Shown: in pieces, positions 48,801 to 56,701 of the stretch
How positions within the stretch are numbered: position 1 is the first letter of the stretch
Layout: the number at the start of each line of letters is the position of its first letter
Assembly: GCF_022539315.1 (NCBI RefSeq)
Contig: NC_066314.1
Coordinates: 62,915,543 to 62,979,542 of the forward strand
Reading direction: 5' to 3'
DNA length: 64,000 nt
DNA from: Serinus canaria
Taxonomy: Eukaryota; Chordata; Aves; Passeriformes; Fringillidae
Program-made: the position numbers and the translations under genes
The notes under the pieces: generated by a model
The model's database searches: none
The model's input: only the letters and a program-made list of their open reading frames with translations
Told to the model about the DNA's origin: nothing

Positions 48801-51800
48801 ACATGTGCTATGTCTGTAATTCAAGCTCTCTTAATTCATTCCTCCTGTGTATATACTGGTGAAATTGCATTTAATTCAGCTCAAAATTCGCTTATAAAGA
48901 GAACCCCTAAATCATTCCTGCTTACCATGCCTTAGTTACCATAATGGAACAGTTTCACAACCCCTGAAACAAAAACTTGCTTCTGTTAGAACTACCTGAC
49001 CTGACTTCAACAGGCTAAGTCTGATGAATTTTCAAATAAATTTATTGTTCAATGATCAGAGCTGCAGCACTATAGAGAAAAGAAGCATTCACTCAGTTAC
49101 AGGCATATCTAAAGTCATACACCTGAAAAGGCTGGAATAAGATGTAGATATAAGTAATTGCCAGAATTGTACTTTAAAAGTATCTAATAATTTCTGAAGA
49201 CCAGGCTTCCCAATATTAAGAACATTCTGTCCTAAGTTTGTATGTAAGAACTGCCAGAACCATGCAGTTTGTTAATAGCAGCAGAGATCAGGGACAGCCT
49301 GCAATCTTGCTAATGCAAGGAAAATTCTGTGTCTTTATGCTTATGGTAATGAAGCTTAAACAATTATTAAAATTCCCTGGAGGATCAGAAATCCTGAAAA
49401 CAAAATCAAATGGATGACCATGAGCTGTTAAATCAACATTGCAATGGAGTCTTATCCTTCATACTGAGTTTCAGAATGAAGATATCAAATACCAAATGTA
49501 CCACATGGGTAATATTTACTAATTGACTGTTACTTAGATCTAGCAATGAAGAACTAATATGACAGCAGGGCTCTGAGCAAAAGACCAAATAATAATTATT
49601 TGACATAATTTTGTAGAATGTTGCAAACTACTTTGAGCAAAGTTCCCCTACATGTAGGTTTCAGCTGTTAAAAATAAAAAAAAATAAAAAAAACAGAAAC
49701 AAAATTAAATTTCCTTCCTCAACTCCCCTTTCTTGATATTATAATTCAAGGACACTTTCAGTTTCTTAACTCTATCCCTGAACATTTTCATTAAAAGCAA
49801 CATTCAGGTAGAAAGTTTGAATTTAAAATTTGGTTTTGTGACCACAGTGGGAAAAACCACTCTGGTGCTCCCTCAAGATGATTTCTGGTAACTCACAGCA
49901 CTAAGTTCTCCCCCACAATTTATTCCTCCAAAGCCAAACTATTATAGAAGAAAAGTAATTGCATCTACTATCGTCACATTTTAAATCTACAGCCATGTGG
50001 GACATACTACAAAAAAAAATAGTAAGAAGCCCAAGACCAATTTCAAGGGCAAAATTGCAATGAAGTCACCATTGAGGCCTTAGAAATAATTTCTGAATTC
50101 TGCCTGCACACTGAAAAATACTGAAGCCACAGGCTTCAGGGCTTTGTTTTATAGCGTCCAAACAGCAGGCATGTAGGAAATTCACAAGAGGAGTAACTCC
50201 TCTGGAAAGTTTATAAAATCTTGGATGTATACAATGTCATCACCCCCCAAATTTATCAAAGTCACCTCAAGAGCACCATAATAAATGTGAATTTTTCAGC
50301 AAGCCTTACTAAGAAATTTCTAGGGTAAGACAGGAACATCTTTATACATAGATAACATTGGGCAGACAATTCAGCTATTTCTGTTACTGAAAACATCCAT
50401 CTACAAGTCAATGCCCAAGAAGCACTTGGCCAATACTATTAAAACCTTGCCTATTGCAATAAACTAAGTTATTCAGAGCAATATTTGCATGAAAAAGTCA
50501 TGTAAAGATTTTACAGTAACAAAATATCCAGAATACAGGAGTTTTCTTTTAATTTTTAAATGCTTAAAATATCTTGGTATAATTTATCCTAGGACTTCTG
50601 TGTCACTTAAAATCATACGATAAACCTCTGTGTTATGTACAAATAATTTCAATTCTACACACTTTACAGGATTTTAATTGGACTTCACTGACAGACACTG
50701 CACAGCTATATTGGATTTAATTTATTAAACACATTAAAACATGCTACTGAATTTCAGCAGTAATTTTAAATATCAGTCAAAATGACAAGATGGATAATAA
50801 AGTTATTTAGAAAAATATTGTATCCTTAGTATTTGTTTTCCTCTGTTTCGATGACAAATAAAACTAATTATTCTGTAAGAGATAAAAGCCAGAAATAAAT
50901 TAATATAAGCATTTTAAGAGCATGATTTATAGAGAGCTCATGTTAAGAAAAATCCCTGCCTTATATTGCACAATTTATTCTTCATAACAATACAATGTGG
51001 GATGTTGGCCATTTTTTCCTGGTGCAGCAGAAGTGCTGTTTTGTTTTGTGAAAAGAGTGAAATCCAGACCACAACAAAATCAGTAACACCTCCATAATAT
51101 TTTACGTTCTACTGATAATATACATTTATCAATAAACTTTTATCAATTTCCTAAAATCCAGACAGGCACCAGACACTTGTATAAATTAATACAACAGTTC
51201 CCTAATGTTTCTGCTTCTGCTTGAGATAAAGAATATGTAAAATATTTTTCAACTACATAAATGGCTTAAGTAAAAACGATCATTCTCATCCCTCCCCTCT
51301 TCCCCAAAGCAGGTAAAAGACTTCATCACAATCCTATTTTTAACTTTTTCTGTTTTCCCACAATTTGCAGCACATCTTCCACACTCAGTAGAAAATAATA
51401 ACCTTTGAATGAAGAAGTTCCATTGCTTTTCTACTGTATAAACTGAATTTCTCTTTCATTCCTCGATAAAGTTTACCTTTGAGAAGTGCAGCTTCCCAAA
51501 ATAATTGCTCAGGAACGTTCTTATGCTCAAGTTTTGACTGCTGGCTATTCTTTTATTGTCCATTATTTTATTGCATACACCCTTCAAAGCCCTAATTTTT
51601 ACAGTGGGTACACAAGGAAAGGAATAGAATATTAAGATTTTTCACAGTGATTCTGTCAATACCTGTAGGAAATGCTGCCCAAGCAATAGCAGGAGATGTG
51701 GTCTGCTTTTCACCATTTCCAAACTCATAACTCTCTGCTGCCTGGAAACAAGAAGAAACTGTTACATATTTTACAAAATGCTATAATTGTCCATAAAATA

Positions 51801-51876
51801 GTTGAAAATTGTGAAATTTCAAAGCAAAGTTATCCAAACAGCATACCTCAAATCCTCCAAAGTCATCATCATCCAT
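11910..51876 (-). CDS. CCDC91: CCDC91 (p56, GGA-binding partner), N-terminal 242 codons in seven exons; 3' part lies outside the window
   Basis: CCDC91/p56 is a coiled-coil accessory protein of the trans-Golgi network. It binds the GAE/gamma-ear domains of GGA adaptors and AP-1 and assists clathrin-dependent sorting. Seven exons with GT-AG borders join in frame (30+79+158+168+105+78+108 nt). The product starts [10 protein letters not shown]: residues 5-9 (DFGGF) are the acidic-phenylalanine ear-binding motif of p56. Residues 11-36 keep the family segment QTTSPAI-WAAFP. Residues 37-125 are Ser/Val-rich and poorly conserved. From about residue 128 a heptad-rich coiled coil begins ([15 protein letters not shown], then [15 protein letters not shown], then IEKQY). 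The family is about 440 residues, so roughly 55% is present. The start is fixed by an in-frame TGA 6 nt upstream and a strong context (A at -3, G at +4). The identity rests on recalled family sequence, not on a search. Confidence 0.96.
12340..12358. repeat. Poly-A, 19 nt
   Basis: Uninterrupted A-run flanked by purines, 323 bp upstream (minus-strand sense) of the exon 7 acceptor, where it is a poly-T in the transcript. Confidence 0.95.
14434..14566 (-). mobile_element. CR1 LINE 3' fragment
   Basis: ATCACAGAATCACAGAGTAA, GGGTTGGAAGGGATTTTAAA, GGCAGGGACACCTTCCACC and GCCCCATCCAACCTTGGC appear in the antisense CR1 order. About 130 bp. Confidence 0.93.
16395..16410. repeat. Poly-A, 16 nt
   Basis: Uninterrupted A-run in intron 6; no retroelement body recognised before it. 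Confidence 0.95.
16525..16608. repeat. Two overlapping inverted repeats sharing one arm
   Basis: GTTGATCC (16525-16532) pairs with GGATCAAC (16543-16550), while CATACCAGTAA (16532-16542) pairs perfectly with TTACTGGTATG (16598-16608). The loop of the first is the left arm of the second. Confidence 0.9.
19420..19457. repeat. Tandem duplication, 18-20 bp unit
   Basis: TTTTATAATTACAAAACCAC followed by TTTTAATTACAAAACCAC, identical apart from a 2-bp indel. Confidence 0.9.
20725..20808 (-). mobile_element. CR1 LINE 3' fragment (AACCCAGCACTGCCAAG subfamily type)
   Basis: TCATAAAATCATTAATATTGG, then ATCATCGAGTCCAATC and AACCCAGCACTGCCAAGCCC. This is the avian CR1 3' variant whose antisense ends in the CTGCCAAG block. 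Older and more diverged than the copy at 8668. Confidence 0.85.
21617..21694 (-). CDS. CCDC91: CCDC91 coding exon 6 (codons 181-206), most conserved block
   Basis: 78 nt (26 codons, phase 0) between acceptor TTGTACAG and donor TTCAAG|GTAAAT. It contains [18 protein letters not shown] and ends IIVEEFK. By recall this is almost identical to mammalian CCDC91, and it is the single best proof of gene identity in the window. The exon sits alone, with 19.6 kb of intron on its 5' side and 9.6 kb on its 3' side. Confidence 0.97.
21855..21898. repeat. TA/TG-rich microsatellite
   Basis: Mixed TATG/TGTG units followed by a TA run in intron 5, 160 bp from exon 6. Confidence 0.9.
23829..23892. repeat. 32-bp tandem duplication
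   Basis: Two adjacent copies starting GAGAAATTGAGGTAAACAT, at 23829-23860 and 23861-23892, with a handful of differences confined to the second half of the unit. A recent duplication. Confidence 0.93.
25365..26290 (+). mobile_element. CR1 LINE, sense copy with ORF2 (RT end) and 3' UTR, internally deleted
   Basis: Sense order of CR1: GTGCTGAGGGAGCTGGCAGA, TGCCTTCAAGAAATGACAAG, GAACTGCC..CCAAAGG, GTCCCAGGGGACAA, AGGTCACAAGAGGTGATCCC, CTCAGGGGGATCTTATCAAT, AATGGGCTGCCAGGGAGG, TGGACTTGACTATCTCC. Many stops interrupt the reverse transcriptase frame. Several expected blocks are missing or shortened, so it is a dead, deleted copy. A local 12-bp palindrome at 25550-25579 is not expected from the family (see findings). 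Confidence 0.88.
25550..25579. repeat. Perfect 12-bp hairpin inside a CR1 copy
   Basis: TAACTCAGGACC (25550-25561), loop TGGGAA, GGTCCTGAGTTA (25568-25579). The palindrome is not part of the CR1 pattern I know at this position. Confidence 0.9.
28545..28936 (-). mobile_element. CR1 LINE 3' fragment, old copy
   Basis: AATCACACAATCATTCAGG, TTGGAAGGAACCTCTAGAGG, TCATCTAGCTTAACCTCCTG and CCTTCTCTTCTCCAGACTGA in antisense order. More diverged than other copies. Confidence 0.85.
28945..29097 (-). mobile_element. CR1 ORF2 fragment, antisense, abutting a CCAT array
   Basis: CCATGTTGGCTGTTTCCAATC, CACCTTGTTCATGTGCC and CAAGAGGCTGGTCTGCCTGG resemble the antisense of the CR1 RT region (the block 'gaggctgacnggcctg' and its neighbours). 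It may belong with the fragment just upstream. It ends where the CCAT repeat starts. Confidence 0.65.
29098..29164. repeat. (CCAT)n tetranucleotide array, about 16 units
   Basis: Uninterrupted CCAT units directly after a CR1 fragment. The translated WMDG and SIHP repeats on either strand are by-products of it, not protein. Confidence 0.97.
32220..32272. repeat. Perfect 21-bp inverted repeat, 11-nt loop
   Basis: Arms 32220-32240 and 32252-32272 are exact reverse complements (TTTTTGAGCTAGAGCCTAATT on the left). The loop is TCACTGTCTGG. It lies in intron 5 with no surrounding repeat recognised. Confidence 0.95.
35031..35065 (+). repeat. Poly-G tract with adjacent G-runs (quadruplex-capable)
   Basis: G14 at 35031-35044, then ATAGGGG and, 11 nt later, a run of six G. 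The plus strand is the template for CCDC91, so the transcript is C-rich here. Confidence 0.9.
35650..35930 (+). mobile_element. CR1 ORF2 5' (endonuclease) fragment, sense
   Basis: GTGAAGGATTTGGGGGTCAG, GATTAGCAGGCAGGCAAGC and CAAAGTGGGAATTGCTGTGC fit the CR1 segment encoding [13 protein letters not shown]. About 280 bp. It probably belongs with 36640-37110, from which it is separated by GC-rich LTR-like sequence. Confidence 0.65.
35990..36600 (+). mobile_element. GC-rich LTR-like block, possible solo LTR
   Basis: C-rich sequence (CTCCCC/CCACCCCCC runs) is followed by GAATAATAAGTTTTGCACC, then about 260 bp further on by TGCTGGAGTAAAACCTTGCA, resembling a U3-R-U5 order with degenerate polyadenylation signals. 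It separates two pieces of one CR1, as an insertion would. The ends are not resolved: I could not define TG...CA termini or a target duplication. No gag, pol or env coding is visible. It could also be unrelated sequence. Confidence 0.35.
36640..37110 (+). mobile_element. CR1 ORF2 mid fragment, sense
   Basis: GACTGCAGTGACCATGAGATGG, AAGGATCACAACACTGGACTGG, GGCTTTGGCCTCTTTGGATC and AGGAGGCCTGCATGGATGAAG are the CR1 blocks between endonuclease and reverse transcriptase. The frame is broken by stops and indels. Confidence 0.82.
39795..40103 (-). other. Unrecognised 102-codon ORF with one hydrophobic segment
   Basis: In-frame ATG to TGA on the same strand as CCDC91, in intron 5, 1.1 kb downstream of exon 5. 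The product starts [20 protein letters not shown], has an Ala/Pro/Thr-rich stretch, then a hydrophobic run [20 protein letters not shown] (about residues 51-70) and a Ser/Gly/Pro-rich tail. It is clearly more GC-rich than its surroundings. The opposite strand is also open over the same bases, which weakens the coding case. It is not part of CCDC91 as known. It could be a retrocopy relic, an orphan ORF or chance. I give it no function. Confidence 0.2.
41251..41355 (-). CDS. CCDC91: CCDC91 coding exon 5 (codons 146-180)
   Basis: 105 nt (35 codons, phase 0) between acceptor TTTATAG and donor CTCCAG|GTAATT. It reads [20 protein letters not shown] and ends HQDHYKTLQ. This matches the family segment in which an LMEKH..LE.GFLKEKEQE-type helix is followed by QDRYKELQ. 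It is part of the dimeric coiled coil. Confidence 0.94.
41660..41715 (+). mobile_element. CR1 3' terminal relic
   Basis: GGACCTGTTGTTACAGGTCCCTTCCAAC followed by ATTCTACTCTGTTCC resembles the last 50 bp of a sense CR1. Very short. Confidence 0.6.
42678..42806. repeat. T18 and A16 tracts facing each other about 95 bp apart
   Basis: T-run 42678-42695 and A-run 42791-42806 could pair as a long A-T stem. The second run ends just before the CR1 at 42830. Confidence 0.85.
42830..43243 (+). mobile_element. CR1 LINE 3' fragment, sense
   Basis: TGCCCAGTTCTGGCCAGG, CAGAAAAGGACAATGGAGAT, CTCAAGCTGTGCCAGGGGAGG, AGGTGGTGGAATCCCCATCC, TGATGGTGACAAGGTGGGC and a degraded terminus GTCTAGGATTCT. About 410 bp in the order of the CR1 3' end. 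Confidence 0.93.
43383..43550 (-). CDS. CCDC91: CCDC91 coding exon 4 (codons 90-145), start of the coiled coil
   Basis: 168 nt (56 codons, phase 0 at both ends) between acceptor GAACTAG and donor AAAAAG|GTATG. It starts [16 protein letters not shown] and ends [24 protein letters not shown]. The last 24 residues are a heptad-rich helix matching the first coiled-coil segment of the family (LEIKL followed by a run of Glu and Lys). The first half is acidic and Ser/Thr-rich linker. Confidence 0.93.
46002..46125 (-). mobile_element. CR1 LINE 3' fragment
   Basis: AATCATAGAATGGTTTGGAT, GGAAGGGACCTTGAAGATCA, TCACTACACCAGGTTGC and AGAGCCCCATCC in antisense order, about 125 bp. Close to consensus, so comparatively young. 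Confidence 0.95.
46199..46233. repeat. Imperfect 13-bp hairpin
   Basis: GCTGAT-AT-TTCCTTC pairs with GAAGGAAATCAGC with one 2-nt bulge, around the loop ATGCATG. It lies 263 bp downstream (sense) of the exon 3 donor. Confidence 0.8.
46496..46653 (-). CDS. CCDC91: CCDC91 coding exon 3 (codons 37-89)
   Basis: 158 nt between acceptor TTTCTAG and donor GAACAG|GTAAAG. It reads [20 protein letters not shown] and on to PAVPEEQ. The sequence is Ser/Pro/Val-rich with no predicted coiled coil. It fits the variable linker between the N-terminal adaptor-binding motif and the coiled coil in this family. Alignment to mammals is weak here; the exon is supported mainly by phase, splice sites and position. 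Confidence 0.88.
46654..51662 (-). other. CCDC91: CCDC91 intron 2 (5,009 bp)
   Basis: Between exons 2 and 3. It is unusually free of CR1 for this window. The only structural item seen is an 11-bp perfect hairpin at 46797-46821. The remainder is AT-rich sequence with no recognised element. Confidence 0.9.
46797..46821. repeat. Perfect 11-bp hairpin near the exon 3 acceptor
   Basis: GTAATTCCACT (46797-46807), loop CAC, AGTGGAATTAC (46811-46821). It is 144 bp upstream of exon 3 in the sense of the gene. Confidence 0.9.
51663..51741 (-). CDS. CCDC91: CCDC91 coding exon 2 (codons 11-36 plus one base)
   Basis: 79 nt between acceptor TTTCCAG and donor CTACAG|GTATTG. It encodes [12 protein letters not shown] followed by [14 protein letters not shown] and leaves one base (G) that joins TA of the next exon to make Val37. 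The QTTSPAI-WAAFP stretch is a recognisable CCDC91 family block. Only 105 bp separate this exon from the ATG exon. Confidence 0.95.
51742..51846 (-). other. CCDC91: CCDC91 intron 1 between coding exons (105 bp)
   Basis: GTATGC...TTTCCAG on the minus strand, 105 bp. Read through in frame after codon 10, it gives 21 amino acids and then TAG at 51783-51781, so retention would truncate the protein. The length is a multiple of three, but the stop makes it non-coding. Confidence 0.93.
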
Positions 51877-51889
51877 CTTTCAGCAGGCA
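51847..51889 (-). CDS. CCDC91: CCDC91 first coding exon (13 nt 5' UTR plus codons 1-10)
   Basis: Minus-strand acceptor TTCTAG ends at 51890. Then come 13 UTR bases, ATG at 51876-51874, ten codons and the donor GAG|GTATGC. The codons read [10 protein letters not shown], so the whole ear-binding motif DFGGF lies in this one small exon. An in-frame TGA at 51882-51880 just before the ATG rules out an N-terminal extension through this exon. The acceptor upstream of the ATG shows that at least one non-coding exon lies further right. Confidence 0.95.
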
Positions 51890-52362
51890 CTAGAACACAA
51901 AAGAAATCTTGATTTTAAAACATTTTCATAACCTCATCCCCTGCTCGCTCAGAAATGAGCATTCAGTCCTTCCCTCCAGTCTCACATCCACAGCCCACCT
52001 GAAGTTTCCATCATTGGAAAGTCCTAAAACAGATAAAGGGACTAAATAAAAACTTTTTCACACAGAGGATGCAAGGCCAAGAACTGCAAGATCTCGCTTG
52101 AGAAGCACTTTTTTATTGATAGAGCAAAACACAAAACATTGGGTGTTTTACAACAGAACTTGAATAACTTCAGGGGAAAACATAAGCACTGCCCATCAAC
52201 ACAGTCCAACATCTTTTGAAAGCAAAAATGCAGGAAAAGGTTCCTCATAGAGGAAAATATGAAGATGTTACCTAAATGTTATATCTAAAGATTTCAGGTA
52301 TAGCAAACATGTCCCCAGTACCTCAACAAGTGGTACTACAGCCATCAAATAATCTAGTCTGG

Positions 52363-52379
52363 ATATATATATATATATA
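52363..52379. repeat. Short (AT)n run
   Basis: Eight AT units followed by AAATAAA-type sequence in the 5' UTR intron. Confidence 0.9.
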
Positions 52380-53054
52380 AATAAACAAATAAATACATAA
52401 ATATGTATAGGAAATAGGATTTCTGACCACCAGATTCCAGAATGAAGGGGTATCTTCACTCATAAGGAAAACAATCTATCTAAATGCAGTCATCATGTAC
52501 CATGGACCTCGTATAGTTTTGTGTTTATAATTTAAAGCATAAAAAATATTTTCCATTGTTAAGTTGCTTTTCCAAATCAGCACTGTGATTAAATCCAAAA
52601 AGATTTCCTGCTTTTCCCATATCTTCTTAGCTGTCTGGCAACATCAGAACAAACTGCAGCTTGGAAAAAGACTGTGGTGAATTTCTGGAAATTTTTCTGC
52701 TACCACAGAGGTCCGTCCCTAGGTTTCATGGAGGGACTGATTAAGATTTTACAAACTGATCAGCATTTTTGACTTGCAGCCCTGAATTCTGTGGCATTTG
52801 GATATATTTATAGTTAAATTGCAGTTCCTTTAAAAAAAAAAGCAGGCTAAGTTACTCAGCTAATGAAACTAACTCAAGATATACAAAGCTGTTGAAAGAA
52901 AGGTATTATGTATTAATAAAATGCATATATCTGAGAGGTAAATGAAGGATGATCCAAAAAACCTATATGGCCTTTATAAGATGTTAAAACATTTATAAAG
53001 TGAACTGACTTCAGTTAAAACAGTCTTTAGGATGGATAAACTTTCAGTACTGCA

Positions 53055-53303
53055 GAAAAGATGGAAAGGGACTGCTTACAAGAGAGCAGGTTCAGATTGG
53101 ATGTCAGGAAGAAATTCTTCCCTGTCAGGGTGGGGAGGCCCTGGCACAGGGTGCCCACAGAAGCTGTGGCTGCCCCATCCCTGGAAGAGCCCAAGGACAG
53201 ACTGGATGGGGCTTGAAGCAACCTGTTCTGGTGGAAGGTGCCCCTGCCATGGGACTGGGTGATCTTTAAGGTCCCTTCCAACCCAAACCACTTTGTGATT
53301 CAA
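53055..53303 (+). mobile_element. CR1 LINE 3' fragment, sense
   Basis: TGTCAGGAAGAAATTCTTCC, GGCACAGGGTGCCCACAG, GGCTGCCCCATCCCTGG, GGAAGGTGCCCCTGCCATGG and GGTCCCTTCCAACCC then TTTGTGATTCAA. About 250 bp, well preserved. Confidence 0.95.
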
Positions 53304-55460
53304 TAATAAATCATCACTATCACAGAGTAACTAGAACCATTTGTCTAAATTGAAGTATTTTTCAATAGTCTCATGTGGTACAAGAAGTATCTTTCTAGGG
53401 ACTAGGATGTGTTTTGATGGCTTTGTGTCAGTTGGGTTTTGGGCTGGTTCATTTTCCAAGAGAGAAAGAAAGTAGTTGGGTATTTTTCCAATCAGTGTTA
53501 AGGTTAATTGGTCAAACATTCATGCAGTCTATCAACATTCAGAGCTTTAACACACAGCTCAAGAATGCAGCACGTGTGTGCACAAATGATGGATGGAGAT
53601 TGTGTGGACAGCAGGACTGCAGATGGAGACAGCACCAACTGAGAATGTCACTGCATTCATGCCACATTCTGGGAAAAACCACCCAAACCAGTGACACAAT
53701 CACTGCTCAAACCAGTGCTCAGGCATCAGGCAGAGCAGCCAGCTGGAGAAAGTGAGCCTTTAGAAAGGAAAACAGCAATTCTATATATTTTATCTGAGAT
53801 ACATTCTGTATCACATCAACAGGTCTTACAGGCTCTGCACAAAGTTCCTTCAAAGCAGATTTTCTCCACAAAGTGCATGAGACATTACTCCCATCATCTC
53901 AGAACTGGCTATGTCTCAACCAGGGAAATTACATTCAGCACTGTATTTTAAAAACACAAACTGGAATAAGTTCAGAGGAGTTCAACAAGAATTAAAGCAA
54001 TTTTGGAAAGGCATGCTAAAATGGAGAGTCTCTAAAAAAATAAAAGGCAAACAAAAATAGAAAATATGTAAAATCATGTTCTAAGAAGTGATTAACTCCT
54101 TTGATTTCTCTTCAAATACAACACTGACCTGAGGCAGTAAAGACAGAAGGCCCTGTAAAGAAAACATGTGAGGATTTCCATTTCTCCTTCAAGAACATTT
54201 ATAAGAAACTATGCATAAATAAAACAGAACTTTTGATAGAAAAAAAAGAATGTAGGGCAGAAGAAAAACTGGAGAGAAACCTGTTATTGAATCCATCATC
54301 TTTTTTACTGCATTTCATATACAGTTTTTTAAACCTGGTAACAATCCCAGGACTATTCTGACCTAAGATTACCTTTACCCCACAAATTTTAAACACAGAC
54401 ATTTTGTGGCTGTAACAGTGTGATTAATTTATTAATTATTCTACACATCACTCCAATGGAATAAAAGATAAACAAACTCCCAGCAAGTCTCTGTAGTACC
54501 AATGGTGTTTGCACACCTACATGCTAATCCTCCAATTTCCAGTTCTTCAGAAACCCCACAGGAATTCCAGGCCAAGTGATTCTCCCCCAGGTGAGAGAAT
54601 TCTAGGTCTGTTTGCTCTTTGGGTGTGTATAATATATATTCATACATGCATATGCACCTCTGTTTCAAAACCCTGATTTATTTCCATGCTTTGATTGCTG
54701 TGGACAAAACAAATACCTAAAAATACCAGAAATTGGCAAACTCAACATGTGTCATAAATATGCAGGCAGCAGATTAGGATAGAAAGCATGGAATAAATCC
54801 TGAGGGATACTGATATAAGGCACTTCAAAAACTCAAAGGCTGAGGTTCTCTTCAGAGAGTGTTGGTGCAAGAGCTCTTATTAGGCGAAGCATTTCTCAAA
54901 ATATGATCTCTTCTTGCACAAAAAGGGAGCCTTCTGCAGGGAAAAGGGCCACCTCAGTGTTAGAGGAAATGTTGAGAAACAGAAGTAGGAGACATTCACA
55001 GTTCTCAAAGTACATGTGCATTTAGCTCTAAAAATGTATTTAAAAGTCATTATAAATTTAACTGATAACAATGCTGAAAATTTGACCAAATAGAAAATTT
55101 CTCAATTCTATCCCTTATTCTCATGATGGAAATACATTTCTGGTGCAAATAAATAACAGAAGTAGCCTAACACCTCTCCTTAGAACTGCAACAAATCTGG
55201 GAGCAAGTTCTTTTAATCAACCATCTATTCCAAAATGGGGAATCAGACTTTTCTTTCCTCACAGGGTAGGAAATTATTTGTGGCACCGGAATAGGAAAGA
55301 ATACATTAAGTGCTGACAATCTCCAGGATTTGGAAAATACCAGAAAAAGACAAAACAACCCACACAGTCTCACCATGACTTAATGTGGTCTCTTGAAATA
55401 TGCCCGATACTGGAATTAAGTAACTGTAAAATTGGGCAACAAGAAGTCAACCTCAAAATT

Positions 55461-55535
55461 ACAGAGTCATAGAAATTATGGTTGGAAAAGACACACTAGG
55501 TCATCCAGCCCAGGTCATTTCCAAAACATTGCAGT
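55461..55535 (-). mobile_element. CR1 3' end fragment
   Basis: ACAGAGTCATAGAAATTATGG, TTGGAAAAGACACACTAGGTC and ATCCAGCCCAGG resemble the antisense of an older CR1 3' end. It may be the same insertion as 55705-55795. Confidence 0.7.
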
Positions 55536-55704
55536 TCTCAGACAGTCATGTCCTAAAAGGCTTGAGAAGCTCTCCAGTCACATGCTGTGAAAGGAAGGAA
55601 ACTTTCCATGGACAAGGAATATGCAAGCCACTGAATTTTGAGAAGGTTTTATCAACAAGTTTGAATCCACCAAATGGAACAGTAAATTCTGCCAAAATTC
55701 AGAC

Positions 55705-55795
55705 CAGCAGGTCATCCAACCCAAACTCCTGCTCAAAGCAGGGTCAACACTGCATTTCAGATGAGGTTGCTCAAGGCTTTCTCCTGCATGGCTGG
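55705..55795 (-). mobile_element. CR1 fragment
   Basis: AGGTCATCCAACCCAAACTCC, TGCTCAAAGCAGGGTCAAC and GAGGTTGCTCAAGGC are antisense CR1 blocks, about 90 bp. Confidence 0.75.
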
Positions 55796-56297
55796 TAAGG
55801 CTGCATGATGGATTTATTCAGACTGATGTGCATACCTGAGAAGCTCACAAGCTTTCCTGTGCCAAATCCACTCACCAAAGGCTGGCCAGCAGCCTAAAAC
55901 AGGTCATGAGAACTTTGTGAAATGTGCTCACCTTACAGACACACCAAAAGCACGTTTTTATACACAGGAAGAACAAGAACCATTCCCAAGAAATAAGGCA
56001 GAAAAATGTAAGCTGGGGAAAAAAAAGCTCCTCATTCCCATTCCAACAGTTAGGGGGGAAAGAATGTTGTAATCCCACCAGAAATCCTGGTATTCTTCAT
56101 ATCCAAAAGGCAAAAGTGGTGGAAAGACCAAATGGTGAATTAGGACAAATTCACATCCACCTCTGCTTAGTGAGAATTCAAATTAATCAAGTCTTGATAA
56201 TCTAAATTTGTCTAGGTAATAGAGATCTGATTCTGCCAGGTACAATCAAGTGACTTCTGTAAAACCTGGCCTGTAAGTTTGAGTTTGGGGCCAAATT

Positions 56298-56624
56298 TTG
56301 TTCATTTTAATAGAACAACTGACAGAATATACTGCTTTTTGTTCTGCCAGAATGGTGTGTGTGGAGCTGCCTGAGGGTGGGGCTGCTGCATTTGTATTTC
56401 TGGCAAACCCCAGGATAACTCCCTATCTAGGACAACCTATCAGTTTTATTATCATTCCTGTATTTCCTAAATGCCTCAATGCCTCATCCAATGTGTTCAG
56501 TCCAGGACAGGCTTATCAGTTGCCCCTTGACTGGACATATTATGGGCCACAGCATTTGAAGAATAAATCCTTGGGTAAAACTGCAGGTTCCAGAAAGTCT
56601 ACTGAGGATAAGTATGAGGTGTAA
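56298..56624 (+). other. Unrecognised 108-codon ORF running into an A-rich tail; possible retrocopy remnant
   Basis: The ORF starts MFILIEQLTEY and ends STEDKYEV, with the stop (TAA) formed at the start of an AAAAC-repeat/poly-A stretch. AATAAA occurs at about 56562, 55-60 bp before the A-rich tract. The middle is Pro/Ala/Phe-rich (GGAAAFVFLANPRITPYLGQ). I do not recognise the protein. No flanking target duplication was found. A chance ORF next to a microsatellite is at least as likely. Confidence 0.2.
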
Positions 56625-56701
56625 AACAAAACAAAACAAAACAAAACAAAACAAAACAAAACAAAAAAAAAAAAAAAGAAAAACAAAAAAAAAAAAGAAA
56701 C
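56622..56701. repeat. (AAAAC)n passing into poly-A
   Basis: About eight AAAAC units, then long A-runs broken by single G or C. On the minus strand (sense of CCDC91) it is GTTTT/poly-T. Confidence 0.95.
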
